Shown here: piece by piece, positions 44,332-54,355 of the stretch | Layout: every line of letters begins with the position of its first letter | Numbering within the stretch: position 1 is the first letter of the stretch | Assembly: GCF_001766235.1 (NCBI RefSeq) | Contig: NZ_CP015164.1 | Span: forward strand, 1,082,501 to 1,146,500 | Direction: 5' to 3' | Source: Acetobacter ascendens | Lineage (GTDB): Bacteria; Pseudomonadota; Alphaproteobacteria; Acetobacterales; Acetobacteraceae | DNA: 64,000 bases | Translations under genes and position numbers: made by a program | The notes under the pieces: generated by a model | The model's database searches: none | Told to the model about the DNA's origin: nothing | What the model saw: only the letters and a program-made list of their open reading frames with translations

Positions 44332-47300
44332 TCGACACGCGAGCGGATGACCGACTTTCCAGCATTTGATTTCTGGATATGCCGGGGCATAGGCTTGAGA
44401 TGCGGCTTTTTGCGATGAACCTTGGAGACAAAGCCCTGCTTTTCCATGAAGTCTTCGTTGTCTTTTGAGCGATAGGCCGTGTCGGCCCAGACACTTGAGG
44501 CCGTATTGGTTTTATCCAGAAGCCCCTCTCTCAATCGCGCGCCATCACTGGCAGCGGCATGCGTTATTTTCCATTTGCGGATGAACCGGTATTTCCGATC
44601 GATGGAAACATGCGATTTATAGCCAAAGAACGGGATGGCGAGATCGCTGGATGGCATGGTTCCATCATCCTGCCGCTTCGCCTTCGTGAACTTCAGTGTC
44701 CAGCGCGCATGACGATCCTTGTGCGACAGCTTTGCGGGTTTGTCCTGCCAGTCTTCAGGAATACGGCCTGCTCGCAGATCCGCTTTCTCTGCATTGGTGT
44801 TCCGCTGCTTCGGAGCCGCTACCAGCGTGGCATCCAGGATCTGGCCTGACATCGGCAAATACCCGGCGTTACGCAGGGTCGCATCAAAGCGGATGAACAG
44901 CCCATCGATCGCACCCGCCTGGGTCAGACGCTTTTGATACAGCCAGACCGTTTTGGCATCCGGCACCCGATCTGAAAGTCCCAGCCCAAGGAAACGCATA
45001 AAGGAGAGGCGATCGTTGATCAGATATTCCGTCCGCTCATCAGACAAATTGTTGAGCGTCTGGATCACCAGGATCTTGAACATCAGCACAGGATCAAATG
45101 GCGGTCGTCCGCCCTTGCTTCCATCGGAATACGCCAGGGCCTTGTCCAGATCAGGACGGAACGCTTCAAAATCCACAGTCCGGGAAAACGCTTCGAGCTG
45201 ATCGCCAAGCCCACTCAGCCGGGCAAGACGCTCTTCAACATCAAAGAAACCAGACTGCTTCATATCGCCATTCCCTCAATCAACGCAGAAGAAATAGAAT
45301 CATACAGAAGACCTCAAAACCAGGGGGTTTTTAGAACCCTCCACCTGTTTGCCGATGGAGCCTATGACCGCCTCCAGTTGATGGATAAGGCCACTTTTCT
45401 CGACTTCACAGTCGAGATCATCCGGCGGTCAGAGACAGCAAAAGGGTTTGAAATCCTGCCGCGTCGGTGGGTTGTGGAACGGACCTTCGGTTGGATGATC
45501 CGCTGGCGTCGCCTTGTGAAGGACTACGAACAGCGGATCGACGTCGCAGAGGCCATGATCCACATCGCCATGGGAAGCCTCATGCTACGCCGAAACGCTC
45601 ATCCGTGAATTTCCAAAAGGGCTCTTAGCCAGCCCTACATGTGGGCTGCTAAAAGAGCCGCTTACCATAACGGGAATTTCCATAGCCAGCATGCCTTTGG
45701 CACCATTGCTGGCAAAAACCAGTTCAAATGCTTTTTTATTCAAATCAAACTCGGCTTTTCCCACAATACTACCTGCATCTGATTTTATGCGTAATGGCTG
45801 CACAACACCTTTGCCTTGGTGCATTTCCAGCGCCCCCAACAAGCACGATACATTCGCTTTACCTTTACTTTGGCGAAAGAGAGCCCCAACATCCGTTGTG
45901 GCAATATCCATCACTTCGCGCGAAATGGTACCTGTATTCATGCCCACAGCGGCCGTTACATTGGCTAGGCGCGAGGCTTCATTTAAAGTTTGGATATTAT
46001 CTGCATGCGTGAGCACGCGAATATTCAACTTCCCCCCCACCGGAAATGGCGAAAACCCCGCCTGCTTACGGAACTGATCAATATCCCCATTATCTACATT
46101 AACTGTAGCCTGCACACGCGTGCCTTTCTGACCGGCTAACAAATGGCCTGAAGCCTGAATACTCGCTCCAAGCCAATTCATCTTCATGGAACTTACATCC
46201 ACTCGGCCTGGCATTTGGCTTAAACTGATTTGGGCTTGGTTAAAAACAAGCGCATTATACAACACCGTATCTGCCGCAAGTGTAACATTGATAAGCGGAT
46301 CAGGATGCAAAGGCACCTGTAACGGCACATCAATACCGCTCGCAGATGTTTTGTTTTTTTCGGAAGAGTTCCCCAAAAGAGCATTCAGGCTTAGGCGCGA
46401 AAACGCCATGGAACCAGCAACCTTATCTGGCTGCCCTGAGGCACCTTCTGTAAATGTTACATCCGCACTTCTGATGGGACTTTCTTTAAGCGAACCAGTT
46501 GTATGGTCTAAGTGCCACACATCCCCTTTATGCGTGAAGTGTCCCGATAGCGTAATAGGTTGCGTAATCTTGCTATCAGCCTCACCTGCAAAAGCCATGA
46601 TTGGGCGGGATGTTGCTGTCTGCAAATCCAGCTTTGCATCAATGCCATCAAAATCAAATAAATCTGTCATGCTGCCGTTCAGATGCAGAGATAAATCACC
46701 CGATGCCGCATGAATATCTGTTCCATAAGGCTTACCCGCTTGGCGCAAAACATCTATCGGCTGCATGTTGGCCTGCAATGTTACGGGCGTGCCATTATAC
46801 GCACCGTTCACGTCCATCACTAATGGTGTGCTATCGCTTGTTGAATGCAAAGCTACCGCTTTAAGGCCTGTTATGTAACTATGGCCATGCGCTGAGCGGT
46901 AGATAACCTCACTATCCGTAATGGCTGCATCACGCAGCCCCGGAAACCATATTTTACCGCTAGGTTCTTTTGGCTTGGATGGAGCAGAAGATGCCTTTTT
47001 GCCAAAGCGCCAGTTCGGTTCACGTTCAGGCGTACGCTCGAACAAACCTGAAAACCCATCAATTTTCACGTCTCGCGCCTGCATCTGCCCGTTAAATAAG
47101 GAACTGAGCAGGATTTGAGCGTGCAGATGCTTCAAGCTTATCATATCTGCACGACTACCGTGGGGAATGTTGGCCAGATGCAGATTATCCAGATCTAGTG
47201 TAACCCACCAGCCAAAGCGCACATGCAATGCCTCAATCTGGGTTTTGCGGCCAAGTGACGCACTTATTCTATCTGAGGCAATATGCGCCAGATTATAGTG

Positions 47301-47481
47301 TGGAAGGCCAGCAACCAGCACGCCAGCGGCCACAGCGGAAACAGCCAGAACACTTCCGGCCAACCATACCCAACGGGGCATACAAGTACCTTTCCCAATC
47401 CTTTATTAGGAAATAGAATGCAGAAATATTATCAAAATATCCACGGAAATTTATTTCTTGAAATCAGGAATATATTTAAAT

Positions 47482-48684
47482 TTATTTTCCTGAATCAAGA
47501 AAAGGAAGAACGCTGCGGTAGATTTGCAGTTCTTCATTTGTAGGTATGACACAGATTTTTATTTTACTACCTATTTTGCTGATAACCGGCGCATGAGCTG
47601 CATTGGCGGCTTCATCAATCTGCACCCCCATCCATGCCAGAGCCTGACAGACATCTGCACGAAGGTTCTGATCATGTTCACCAATACCTGCTGTGAACAC
47701 AATGCCATCCAAACCACCCATGACGGCGGTTAATGCACCAATTTCCTGCACAATCCTGTAAACAAATAACCCGAGCGCTTCTGAAATATTCTTACGCTGT
47801 AAGGTATCCTGACTTTGCGCCAATGTTGCGCGCAAAATACGCATATCGGACGATACACCCGAAACACCCAACAACCCTGATTGATGATAAAGTGTGGTGA
47901 CCAGCGTTTTCCAATCTGCTTTTTCAGACTGCACCATGTAAAGCAGGGCACCCGGATCTATAGCACCGCAACGCGTACCCATCATCAGTCCATCAAGCGC
48001 GGAAAACCCCATGGTTGTTTCCATGCTTTTACCATGGTGCAATGCACATAGGCTAGCGCCGCTTCCCAAATGCGCAATAATGGTGCGCCCCTGCGCTAAC
48101 GCAGGATTAGTTTCTGCCAAGCGGGCTGCAATATAACTGTATGAAATACCATGAAACCCGTAACGGCGTATGCCGTGCTCTGCATAACGGCGCGGAAGTG
48201 GCAGCAAGCGCGCCATTTCCGGAATGGTTTGATGAAAAGTGGTATCAAAACACGCCACCTGTAAAATATCAGGACGCTTTTCAAAAATAGCTTTTGCGGG
48301 AGCCAACGTAGCGGCCTGATGCAACGGGTCAAACGGCGTAAGTTTATCCAACTGCTTGAGCGTATCCAGCGTAATTTTAACAGGTTGCAGAAATTTTGCC
48401 CCACCATGCACAATCCGGTGCCCTACAGCCAGCACACGCCCTTGGCCAGAATACTGCTCAAACCAATGGAAAAGATGGCTAAAAATATGCAACCCCGTTT
48501 CCGACCATTTTTCCTGTACAAGACGCTTTCCCTCGGCATCTTTGGCCGTAAACTGAGAGTGATCGGGAAACTCCTCAATTTCTCCATGCAGCAGAACCTG
48601 CGGATCTACCGTGCCTGAGAAAGCGTAAATCGTCAGCTTCAGGCTTGAAGATCCGCTATTAAAAACAACAACTACATCCTGCAC
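47482..48684 (-). CDS. ackA: Acetate kinase
   Basis: Converts acetyl phosphate and ADP to acetate and ATP (reversible), cytosolic, 400 aa. Motifs of the acetokinase family: VFNSGSSSLKLTIY, VGHRIVHGG, CFDTTFHQTIP, YGFHGISYSYIA, IIAHLGSGASLCAL and FTAGIGEH. Last gene of the five-gene operon, 29 nt after pta. An imperfect inverted repeat (about 47455-47502) covers its stop and may end the transcript. Confidence 0.95.
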   Translation of the reverse strand: MQDVVVVFNSGSSSLKLTIYAFSGTVDPQVLLHGEIEEFPDHSQFTAKDAEGKRLVQEKWSETGLHIFSHLFHWFEQYSGQGRVLAVGHRIVHGGAKFLQPVKITLDTLKQLDKLTPFDPLHQAATLAPAKAIFEKRPDILQVACFDTTFHQTIPEMARLLPLPRRYAEHGIRRYGFHGISYSYIAARLAETNPALAQGRTIIAHLGSGASLCALHHGKSMETTMGFSALDGLMMGTRCGAIDPGALLYMVQSEKADWKTLVTTLYHQSGLLGVSGVSSDMRILRATLAQSQDTLQRKNISEALGLFVYRIVQEIGALTAVMGGLDGIVFTAGIGEHDQNLRADVCQALAWMGVQIDEAANAAHAPVISKIGSKIKICVIPTNEELQIYRSVLPFLDSGK

Positions 48685-48713
48685 GGATACTCTTCCTTGT
48701 TATGAGGCTGTTT

Positions 48714-49730
48714 TCAGCTCTGCCCACCGGCAAGATGATGGACATAAAGCGCCCCAATGGCTATGGAAGCCAAACGCGCCTGCACACTGTTTGCCCGGCT
48801 GGTAAGTAATACGGGCACGGCTGCCCCCAGAACAATGCCTGCGGAATCTGCGTCAGACATAAAAATCATATTTTTTGCCAGCATATTGCCGGATTCCAAA
48901 TCTGGAGCCACCAGAATTTGCGCACGCCCAGCTACGGGTGAAACAATGTTCTTTATTTTTGCGGCTTCAATACTTACGGCGTTATCCATGGCCAAGGGGC
49001 CATCCAGTATGCCCCCTTGTATCTGCCCGCGCTCTGCCATCTTGCATAAACATGCAGCATCAACTGTTCCGGGTATTTTGGAATTAACTGTTTCTACAGC
49101 AGAAAGAATAGCAACGCGTGGGGCGCCCAAACCTAACCCGTTGTGTAGGTCTATCGCGTTTTGAACAATATCACGTTTGACATCCAGATCCGGAAAAATA
49201 TTAATGGCGGCATCTGTTACAAACAGCAAGTCCTCATATCCAGGCACAGCCAACAAAAAAACATGGCTAATGCGCCGATTGGTGCGCAAACCGCTATCTG
49301 CTTCAACAATTGCATGCATAAAGATATCGGTATGCAAGCTGCCTTTCATCAACGCCTTTACACGCCCCTGCTTTGCCAAAGCCGTTGCTTTCTGGGCGGC
49401 TTCTGCTGGTGTTGCGGCATCAATAAAAACAGCTTTATCCAATGCAATGTCGCTTGCCTGTGCCACAGATGTGATTGTGCCCTTATCACCTATCAAAACA
49501 GGCTCAATAATACCCCGTTGCGCCGCATCCATGGCACCTTCAAGGGCGTGTTGTTCACACGGCCAGACAATACCGACAGGCACCTGCCCGGGCAATTGAA
49601 CAGCGCGTGAGACCAGTTGCTCAAACGCCTGATGGCTGGTTGGCACTGAACTCCCCGGCATTTCCGCAGTATCATGCGTATATTGTGAAATCTGCGTCTT
49701 GCTAGAAAGAATATTGTTCATATCATTCAT
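48714..49730 (-). CDS. pta: Phosphate acetyl/butyryl transferase
   Basis: 338 aa, the short PTA_PTB domain form without the regulatory DRTGG part of long Pta proteins. Conserved blocks: VGIVWPCEQHALEGAMDAAQ, GRVKALMKGSLHTDIFMHAI, HVFLLAVPGYEDLLFVTDAA, VSPVAGRAQILVAPDLESGN and GAAVPVLLTSRANSVQARLA. It makes acetyl phosphate from acetyl-CoA. It starts 8 nt after the DHOD-like gene and precedes ackA. Butyryl-type specificity cannot be excluded from sequence alone. Confidence 0.88.
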   Translation of the reverse strand: MNDMNNILSSKTQISQYTHDTAEMPGSSVPTSHQAFEQLVSRAVQLPGQVPVGIVWPCEQHALEGAMDAAQRGIIEPVLIGDKGTITSVAQASDIALDKAVFIDAATPAEAAQKATALAKQGRVKALMKGSLHTDIFMHAIVEADSGLRTNRRISHVFLLAVPGYEDLLFVTDAAINIFPDLDVKRDIVQNAIDLHNGLGLGAPRVAILSAVETVNSKIPGTVDAACLCKMAERGQIQGGILDGPLAMDNAVSIEAAKIKNIVSPVAGRAQILVAPDLESGNMLAKNMIFMSDADSAGIVLGAAVPVLLTSRANSVQARLASIAIGALYVHHLAGGQS

Positions 49731-49738
49731 CTTTATAA

Positions 49739-50749
49739 TTACTCGGTAATATCAGTGATATGTGCAGATAAAATATGCCTATACTGCGTACGCAGGAAGT
49801 CTTCAGCTTGGACCGCTGTACCTCTGGCTGCCATATGCCCCTTAAATTCCTTTACAGTCTCCAAATTCTGCATAGACATCCATGCACGCAGTTCATCCAG
49901 AAGGGTTGAAATATAGCGCCCCCCCTGCTGCAACAGCACTGATGTCACCATGGCGACATCCGCTCCAGCCAATAGGCATTTAGCAACATCCATGCCGGAA
50001 TGGACACCTCCAGAAATTGCCAGATCAGCCTGACAACGTTCTGAAAGCAGCGCCGCCCACATAAGCGGTAACCGTAACTCGTAAGCAGAGCTAGGAACAA
50101 AATCCACTTCTGCGCTATCCGTTAAGGAGCGCAATCCGGGCTCGTAAAAACTGTTGAACAGAACAATACCACCCGCTCCGTTTTCTGATAACCGCTTCAC
50201 CATATTGCCGGGTGAGCTGAAAAAGGGCGAAAGCTTAACGCTTACCGGCACCTTAACCTGTGCGCGTACATCACGCAGCACCTGTATGCAGCGCTCTTCT
50301 ACCTGTGCGCCTGTTTCATCCGGATTGGTTGGTACATGCCAGAAGTTCAGTTCTATGGCCGCCGCACCTGCCTGCTCCATATCTTTGGCAAAACGCAGCC
50401 ACCCTGCCGGTGTGCAGCCATTCAGGCTGGCGATAATAGGCACACCAGCCTTTTCTGCTGCACTACGCAACACTGCCAACCTTCCATCCAGCGGAGACGC
50501 ATGATGCATGACAGGAAAATATCCTGCAGCTTCTGGGTGAGAATTTTCTCCCGTTTCCCACAAAGCGGCTTCTGCCAGTTCCTGTGCCTGAATATCTTCT
50601 TCAAACACAGAAGCCATAACAATGGCAGAAGCACCGGCATCTGCCACACGCAAAATACCCTCAAGATCTGCCGTTAAAGGAGATGCCGAAGCCACGACGG
50701 GGTGAGCCAATTCCAGCCCAAGATAGTTTGTACGAATATCCATTGCCAT
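49739..50749 (-). CDS. Dihydroorotate dehydrogenase-like flavoprotein
   Basis: 336 aa FMN-binding TIM barrel. Begins MDIRTNYLGLELAHPVVASA, then ASLNGCTPAGWLRFAKDME, KVPVSVKLSPFFSSPGNM, GAGGIVLFNSFYEPG and AISGGVHSGMDVAKCLLAGA. It is DHOD-like in fold, but its place in a nifJ operon argues against a role in pyrimidine synthesis; proteins of this kind accompany pyruvate:ferredoxin oxidoreductase in other bacteria and may use its reduced ferredoxin. The ATG at 50749 follows GGGAG, 17 nt after the nifJ stop. Confidence 0.8.
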   Translation of the reverse strand: MAMDIRTNYLGLELAHPVVASASPLTADLEGILRVADAGASAIVMASVFEEDIQAQELAEAALWETGENSHPEAAGYFPVMHHASPLDGRLAVLRSAAEKAGVPIIASLNGCTPAGWLRFAKDMEQAGAAAIELNFWHVPTNPDETGAQVEERCIQVLRDVRAQVKVPVSVKLSPFFSSPGNMVKRLSENGAGGIVLFNSFYEPGLRSLTDSAEVDFVPSSAYELRLPLMWAALLSERCQADLAISGGVHSGMDVAKCLLAGADVAMVTSVLLQQGGRYISTLLDELRAWMSMQNLETVKEFKGHMAARGTAVQAEDFLRTQYRHILSAHITDITE

Positions 50750-50766
50750 AATGCTCCCGTCTCGCC

Positions 50767-53700
50767 TCAGTTCACATCTTCCCAATGTGGGAGGAAGCGG
50801 CTGCCATCACGGGCGGCCATATCTTCGTAAATCCGGTAGCGCTCGTTGGCTGCCGCCTGCGCCTGATGCAACAGATGCGCGGCACTTTCTGGATGTGTAC
50901 GGGTGAGCGTTTTGTAACGCAGTTCCCGATACGCATAGTCCTCCAGCGAAATACGTGGGCGCGTTGAATCAAGCCGGAACGGATTAAGCCCACTTTTGCG
51001 CATGGTAGGATCAAACCGGAACAACGGCCAATACCCCGAGGCTACGGCTCGCGCCTGCTGCTTCATACCCGTACGCATATCTATGCCATGCGCAATACAC
51101 TGCGAATACGCCAAAATAAGAGATGGCCCCTCGTATGCCTCTGCTTCTCGCATTGCAATAATAGCCTGCTCCGGGTTTGCTCCCAGCGCAATCTGGGCCA
51201 CATATACATTGCCGTAAGCAATAGTCTGCAAAGCCAGATCCTTACGCGGCACACGTTTGCCACCTGCCGCAAATTTGGCAGAAGCACCAAGCGGTGTTGC
51301 TTTGGAGGATTGTCCACCCGTGTTGGAATACACCTCTGTATCCAGCACAATCACGTTTACATTACGCCCTTGCGCCAACACATGGTCTAGGCCACCGTAA
51401 TCAATATCGTATGCCCAGCCATCGCCCCCAACAATCCAGATGGAGCGTCGGATCAGAAAATCTGCCACAGAAAGCAACATAGCGGCATCAGGCGTATTTA
51501 TACCTTCTAGCTTGCCACGTAGGGCGCTCACACGCTCACGCTGGAGCACAAATTCGCTTTCTGTAATCTGGGGTGCATTCAGGATAGCCGTTACCAGATC
51601 CTGCCCCACAATATCGGCCTGTTTTTGCAACAGTTGCCGTGCCAGAGATTCCTGTTTATCCGCAGCCAGACGGAAGCCAAGGCCAAATTCTGCATTGTCT
51701 TCAAACAGAGAATTTGACCAAGCCACCCCACGCCCCTGTGCATTGGCTTTCCATGCATGTGCTGGGGTATTGCCCGCATAAATAGCCGAACAGCCTGTGG
51801 CGTTGGCAATCTGCAATCTATCTCCAAACAGTTGGGAGATGAGTTTCAGGTAAGGTGTTTCACCACACCCTGCGCAAGCACCACTGAATTCAAACAGAGG
51901 TTCCAAAAACTGCACGCCGCGTACGTTGGCTTCGTTAATGGCGGCGCGGTCCACTTCTGGCAGGTGTTCAAAAAACGCGATATTCCCGCGTTCCTGTTCC
52001 AGAATAGGTAGTTTTTCTCCCATATTGATGGCGCGTGTTTCACCATCAGGGTTAATCGCCGGGCAGTTTTCAACACACACACCACAGCCCGTGCAATCTT
52101 CTACATAAAACTGGAGTGTAAAGCGGGAATCTGGATAACCACGAGCATTCACCGGAGCCGATTTGAAGCTTTCCGGCGCACCATCCAGATCCTTGTCTTC
52201 GTAAGTTTTGGCACGGATGACACTATGGGGGCATACAATACTACACTGTCCGCACTGGATACATGTATCCGGGTTCCAGATTGGCACCTCTACCGCAATA
52301 TTGCGTTTTTCGTACTGCGTTGTGCCTCCGGGGAAAGTACCATCAGCCGGAATATGGCTTACAGGAATACTCTCCCCCCTGCCCGCCATAATTTCTGCTG
52401 TAACCTGCTGCACAAACAACGGGGCAGATGCAGGCACAACCGGCGGCATAGGCAATGTGCCATCTGCCTTGGCTGGCACAGCCACTTCATGCAAGGCCGC
52501 CACTGCGGCATCCACTGCGCGGAAGTTAAGCTGCACAACAGCATCACCCTTTGCGCCATATGTTTTTCGAATAGATTGCTTGATTGCCGCAATAGCTTCA
52601 TCTGGGGGCAAAACATTGGAGAGATGGAAAAAGCATGTTTGCAAAATGGTATTAACGCGCGGCCCCAAACCAAGCTTAAGCGCAACATCAGAGGCATCAA
52701 TCACAAAAAAACGCAGCTTTTTATCAACAATCTGATCCTGCACTTTGCGCGGCAACTGCTCCCAAACCTTGTCTGCCGCATAGGGGCTGTTCAGCAGAAA
52801 CGTGGCCCCATTATTGGCCGCGCCTAAAATATCGCGCCGGAACAGAAAATCGAACTTATGGCAGGCTACAAAATCTGCATGACGGATAAGATATGGCGCC
52901 TCAATGGGGGATTTACCAAACCGTAGGTGAGATGCCGTTTCTGCCCCAGACTTATGGGAATCATAATCAAAATAAGCCTGCGCATACCAGCCCGGTTTTT
53001 CACTCAGAATTTTAACGCTGTTCTTATTAGCCCCCACTGTGCCATCTGCGCCAAGGCCGTAAAACAGGCAGCGCACAGTGCTTTCTGGTTCTATATCGAA
53101 AGTTTCATCATATTCCAGATGTGTATAGGAAACATCATCAATAATCCCCACTGTAAAATGGTTTTTGGGTGTGGGTTTCTTCAATTCATCAAAAACGGCT
53201 CGTGCCATGGCTGGGCTGAAATCACGCGAGGAAAGGCCATAGCGCCCACCTATCACGCGCGGCATATGTGGGAACTGACCATTCTCCACCCCTTCAGCCA
53301 ACACGCTTACAATATCTGCATGCAATGGTTCCATAGGAGCACCGGGCTCTTTGGTACGATCTAGCACTGCAATAGATTTTACGCTTGCAGGTAAAGCCTT
53401 CAAGAAATGCTCTGCAGAAAATGGTCGGAACAGGCGCACCTGCAACGCGCCTACTTTTTCACCCTGTGCGTTCAACCACTTTGCTGTTTCCCGCACCACT
53501 TCGGAGCCGGAGCCCATGGAAATAACCACACGCTCCGCATCTGGCGCACCTGTGTAATGAAACAGATCATATTGGCGGCCTGTAAGAGACGCAAACTTAT
53601 CCATTGCCTCCTGCACAATGGCCGGCACGCGCTCATAAAACGGATTAACGGCTTCTCTGGTCTGAAAATAGGTATCCGGGTTTTGCCACGTACCACGAAT

Positions 53701-54342
53701 AAACGGGTGTTCTGGGTTAAGCGCCCGTTGCCGATGTGCATGCACCAACCGATCATCTATCATCTGGCGGATAATATCATCCGATACCACAGAAAGGCTG
53801 TTATATTCGTGTGAAGTACGAAAACCATCTGCAAAATGGATAAAGGGAATACGTGAAGCCAAAGTGGCAGCCTGTGCAACCAGCGCCAGATCATGAGATT
53901 CCTGCACAGAACCTGCACCCAACATAGCAAACCCGGTTGTACGGATGGCCATGATATCCTGATGATCACCAAAAATGGAGGAAGCACCAGCCGCCAGTGC
54001 ACGCGCTGCCACATAGAAAACTGTTGATGTCAGCTCACCCGCAATTTTGAACATATTGGGCAGCATGAGCATAAGGCCCTGAGAGGCCGTAAAAGTTGTG
54101 GTAAGCGCCCCGGTTTGCAAAGCACCGTGCACACACCCTGCTGCACCACCTTCTGCCTGCATTTCCTGCACAACAGGCACTTCACCCCAGATATTCTGCA
54201 CACCTTGATCAGACCACGTATCTGCCAGTTCTGCCATGGGGGATGAGGGCGTAATGGGGTAAATCGCACATACTTCGTTCACACGATAAGCAATATGCGC
54301 AACAGATGTATTGCCATCCATTGTCTGGAGTTGTTCGGTCAT
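50767..54342 (-). CDS. nifJ: Pyruvate:ferredoxin (flavodoxin) oxidoreductase
   Basis: Oxidises pyruvate and CoA to acetyl-CoA and CO2, reducing ferredoxin or flavodoxin. 1191 aa, the full-length single-chain form. In order: domain I YRVNEVCAIYPITPSSPMAE; domain II; gamma domain near residue 410-600; two 4Fe-4S sites CIQCGQCSIVCP and CTGCGVCVENCP; TPP domain with FSGACAGCGETPYLKLI, GGDGWAYDIDYGG and DTEVYSNTGGQSSKATPLG. The start at 54342 follows GGAGAATGTC; an upstream frame adds a non-homologous leader. Oxygen-sensitive in most organisms, therefore unusual in an acetic acid bacterium. Second gene of its operon. Confidence 0.95.
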   Translation of the reverse strand: MTEQLQTMDGNTSVAHIAYRVNEVCAIYPITPSSPMAELADTWSDQGVQNIWGEVPVVQEMQAEGGAAGCVHGALQTGALTTTFTASQGLMLMLPNMFKIAGELTSTVFYVAARALAAGASSIFGDHQDIMAIRTTGFAMLGAGSVQESHDLALVAQAATLASRIPFIHFADGFRTSHEYNSLSVVSDDIIRQMIDDRLVHAHRQRALNPEHPFIRGTWQNPDTYFQTREAVNPFYERVPAIVQEAMDKFASLTGRQYDLFHYTGAPDAERVVISMGSGSEVVRETAKWLNAQGEKVGALQVRLFRPFSAEHFLKALPASVKSIAVLDRTKEPGAPMEPLHADIVSVLAEGVENGQFPHMPRVIGGRYGLSSRDFSPAMARAVFDELKKPTPKNHFTVGIIDDVSYTHLEYDETFDIEPESTVRCLFYGLGADGTVGANKNSVKILSEKPGWYAQAYFDYDSHKSGAETASHLRFGKSPIEAPYLIRHADFVACHKFDFLFRRDILGAANNGATFLLNSPYAADKVWEQLPRKVQDQIVDKKLRFFVIDASDVALKLGLGPRVNTILQTCFFHLSNVLPPDEAIAAIKQSIRKTYGAKGDAVVQLNFRAVDAAVAALHEVAVPAKADGTLPMPPVVPASAPLFVQQVTAEIMAGRGESIPVSHIPADGTFPGGTTQYEKRNIAVEVPIWNPDTCIQCGQCSIVCPHSVIRAKTYEDKDLDGAPESFKSAPVNARGYPDSRFTLQFYVEDCTGCGVCVENCPAINPDGETRAINMGEKLPILEQERGNIAFFEHLPEVDRAAINEANVRGVQFLEPLFEFSGACAGCGETPYLKLISQLFGDRLQIANATGCSAIYAGNTPAHAWKANAQGRGVAWSNSLFEDNAEFGLGFRLAADKQESLARQLLQKQADIVGQDLVTAILNAPQITESEFVLQRERVSALRGKLEGINTPDAAMLLSVADFLIRRSIWIVGGDGWAYDIDYGGLDHVLAQGRNVNVIVLDTEVYSNTGGQSSKATPLGASAKFAAGGKRVPRKDLALQTIAYGNVYVAQIALGANPEQAIIAMREAEAYEGPSLILAYSQCIAHGIDMRTGMKQQARAVASGYWPLFRFDPTMRKSGLNPFRLDSTRPRISLEDYAYRELRYKTLTRTHPESAAHLLHQAQAAANERYRIYEDMAARDGSRFLPHWEDVN

Positions 54343-54355
54343 GACATTCTCCATT

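Larger units (their letters stand above)
42515..45263 (-). pseudogene. IS5-group transposase, split by IS1380
   Basis: The N-terminal 310 residues (44332-45263) contain the IS5-group blocks GGRPPFDPVLMFKILVIQTL, RFLGLGLSDRVPDAKTVW, QILDATLVAAPKQRNT (first Asp) and VWADTAYRSKDNE (second Asp). After removal of IS1380 and one TCGA the frame continues SVIRSRVEHVFADQKSQTG (the Glu) and ends at 42515, total 359 aa. In the present state the frame runs into the IS1380 end and stops after DAEISRKGCTSG. Confidence 0.88.
42383..45342 (-). mobile_element. IS5-family (IS5 group-like) element, interrupted by IS1380
   Basis: The left end reads GGAGGGATCGAAGAACCC, the right end (other strand) GGAGGGTTCTAAAAACCCCC, an imperfect inverted repeat. 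Without the IS1380 copy and one TCGA it measures 1291 bp. The target duplication ACCT is seen at 42276-42279 and 45343-45346 when the 99-bp MITE-like piece is counted as part of the unit. Second level of the stack in asmA. Confidence 0.8.
41717..45608 (+). pseudogene. IS12528-like transposase, interrupted (copy B)
   Basis: The first part (41717 to about 42279) equals the copy A transposase up to WPWVKHL; the second part (45343-45608) resumes with FADGAYDRLQLMDK and runs to the normal end RRNAHP. It shows one difference from copy A at the junction codon (FAD against FVD). Not functional; it could be mobilised in trans. Confidence 0.9.
41653..45624 (+). mobile_element. IS12528-like IS5-family element, copy B, carrying a nested insertion
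   Basis: Same 18-bp ends as copy A (GAGCCCTTTTGGAAATTC) and a TTA duplication (41650-41652, 45625-45627). Total 3972 bp; removing the nested 3063-bp insertion and its 4-bp duplication leaves exactly 905 bp, the length of copy A. Outermost level of the stack in asmA. Confidence 0.92.
41532..47381 (-). pseudogene. asmA: AsmA-family protein, split by a three-level insertion stack
   Basis: A periplasmic, inner-membrane-anchored protein of the AsmA family, involved in outer-membrane lipid homeostasis. The main part (45625-47381) starts with an N-terminal anchor (VWLAGSVLAVSAVAAGVLVA) and has the AsmA repeats, ending SSPHVGLAK. The last codons (41532-41649) read WSSRGREFLKEADMAAFLPP and so on. Joining them across one TTA gives 624 aa. 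About 40 C-terminal residues are lost in the present state and replaced by FGNSRMSVSA from the element, so a nearly full-length protein may still be made and could keep some function. Its original stop overlaps the AI-2E start. Confidence 0.88.

Noticed and set aside
47388..47510. Rho-independent terminator after ackA
   Set aside because: The inverted repeat is imperfect, overlaps the stop codon and has a long AT loop; mentioned under ackA but not strong enough for its own entry.
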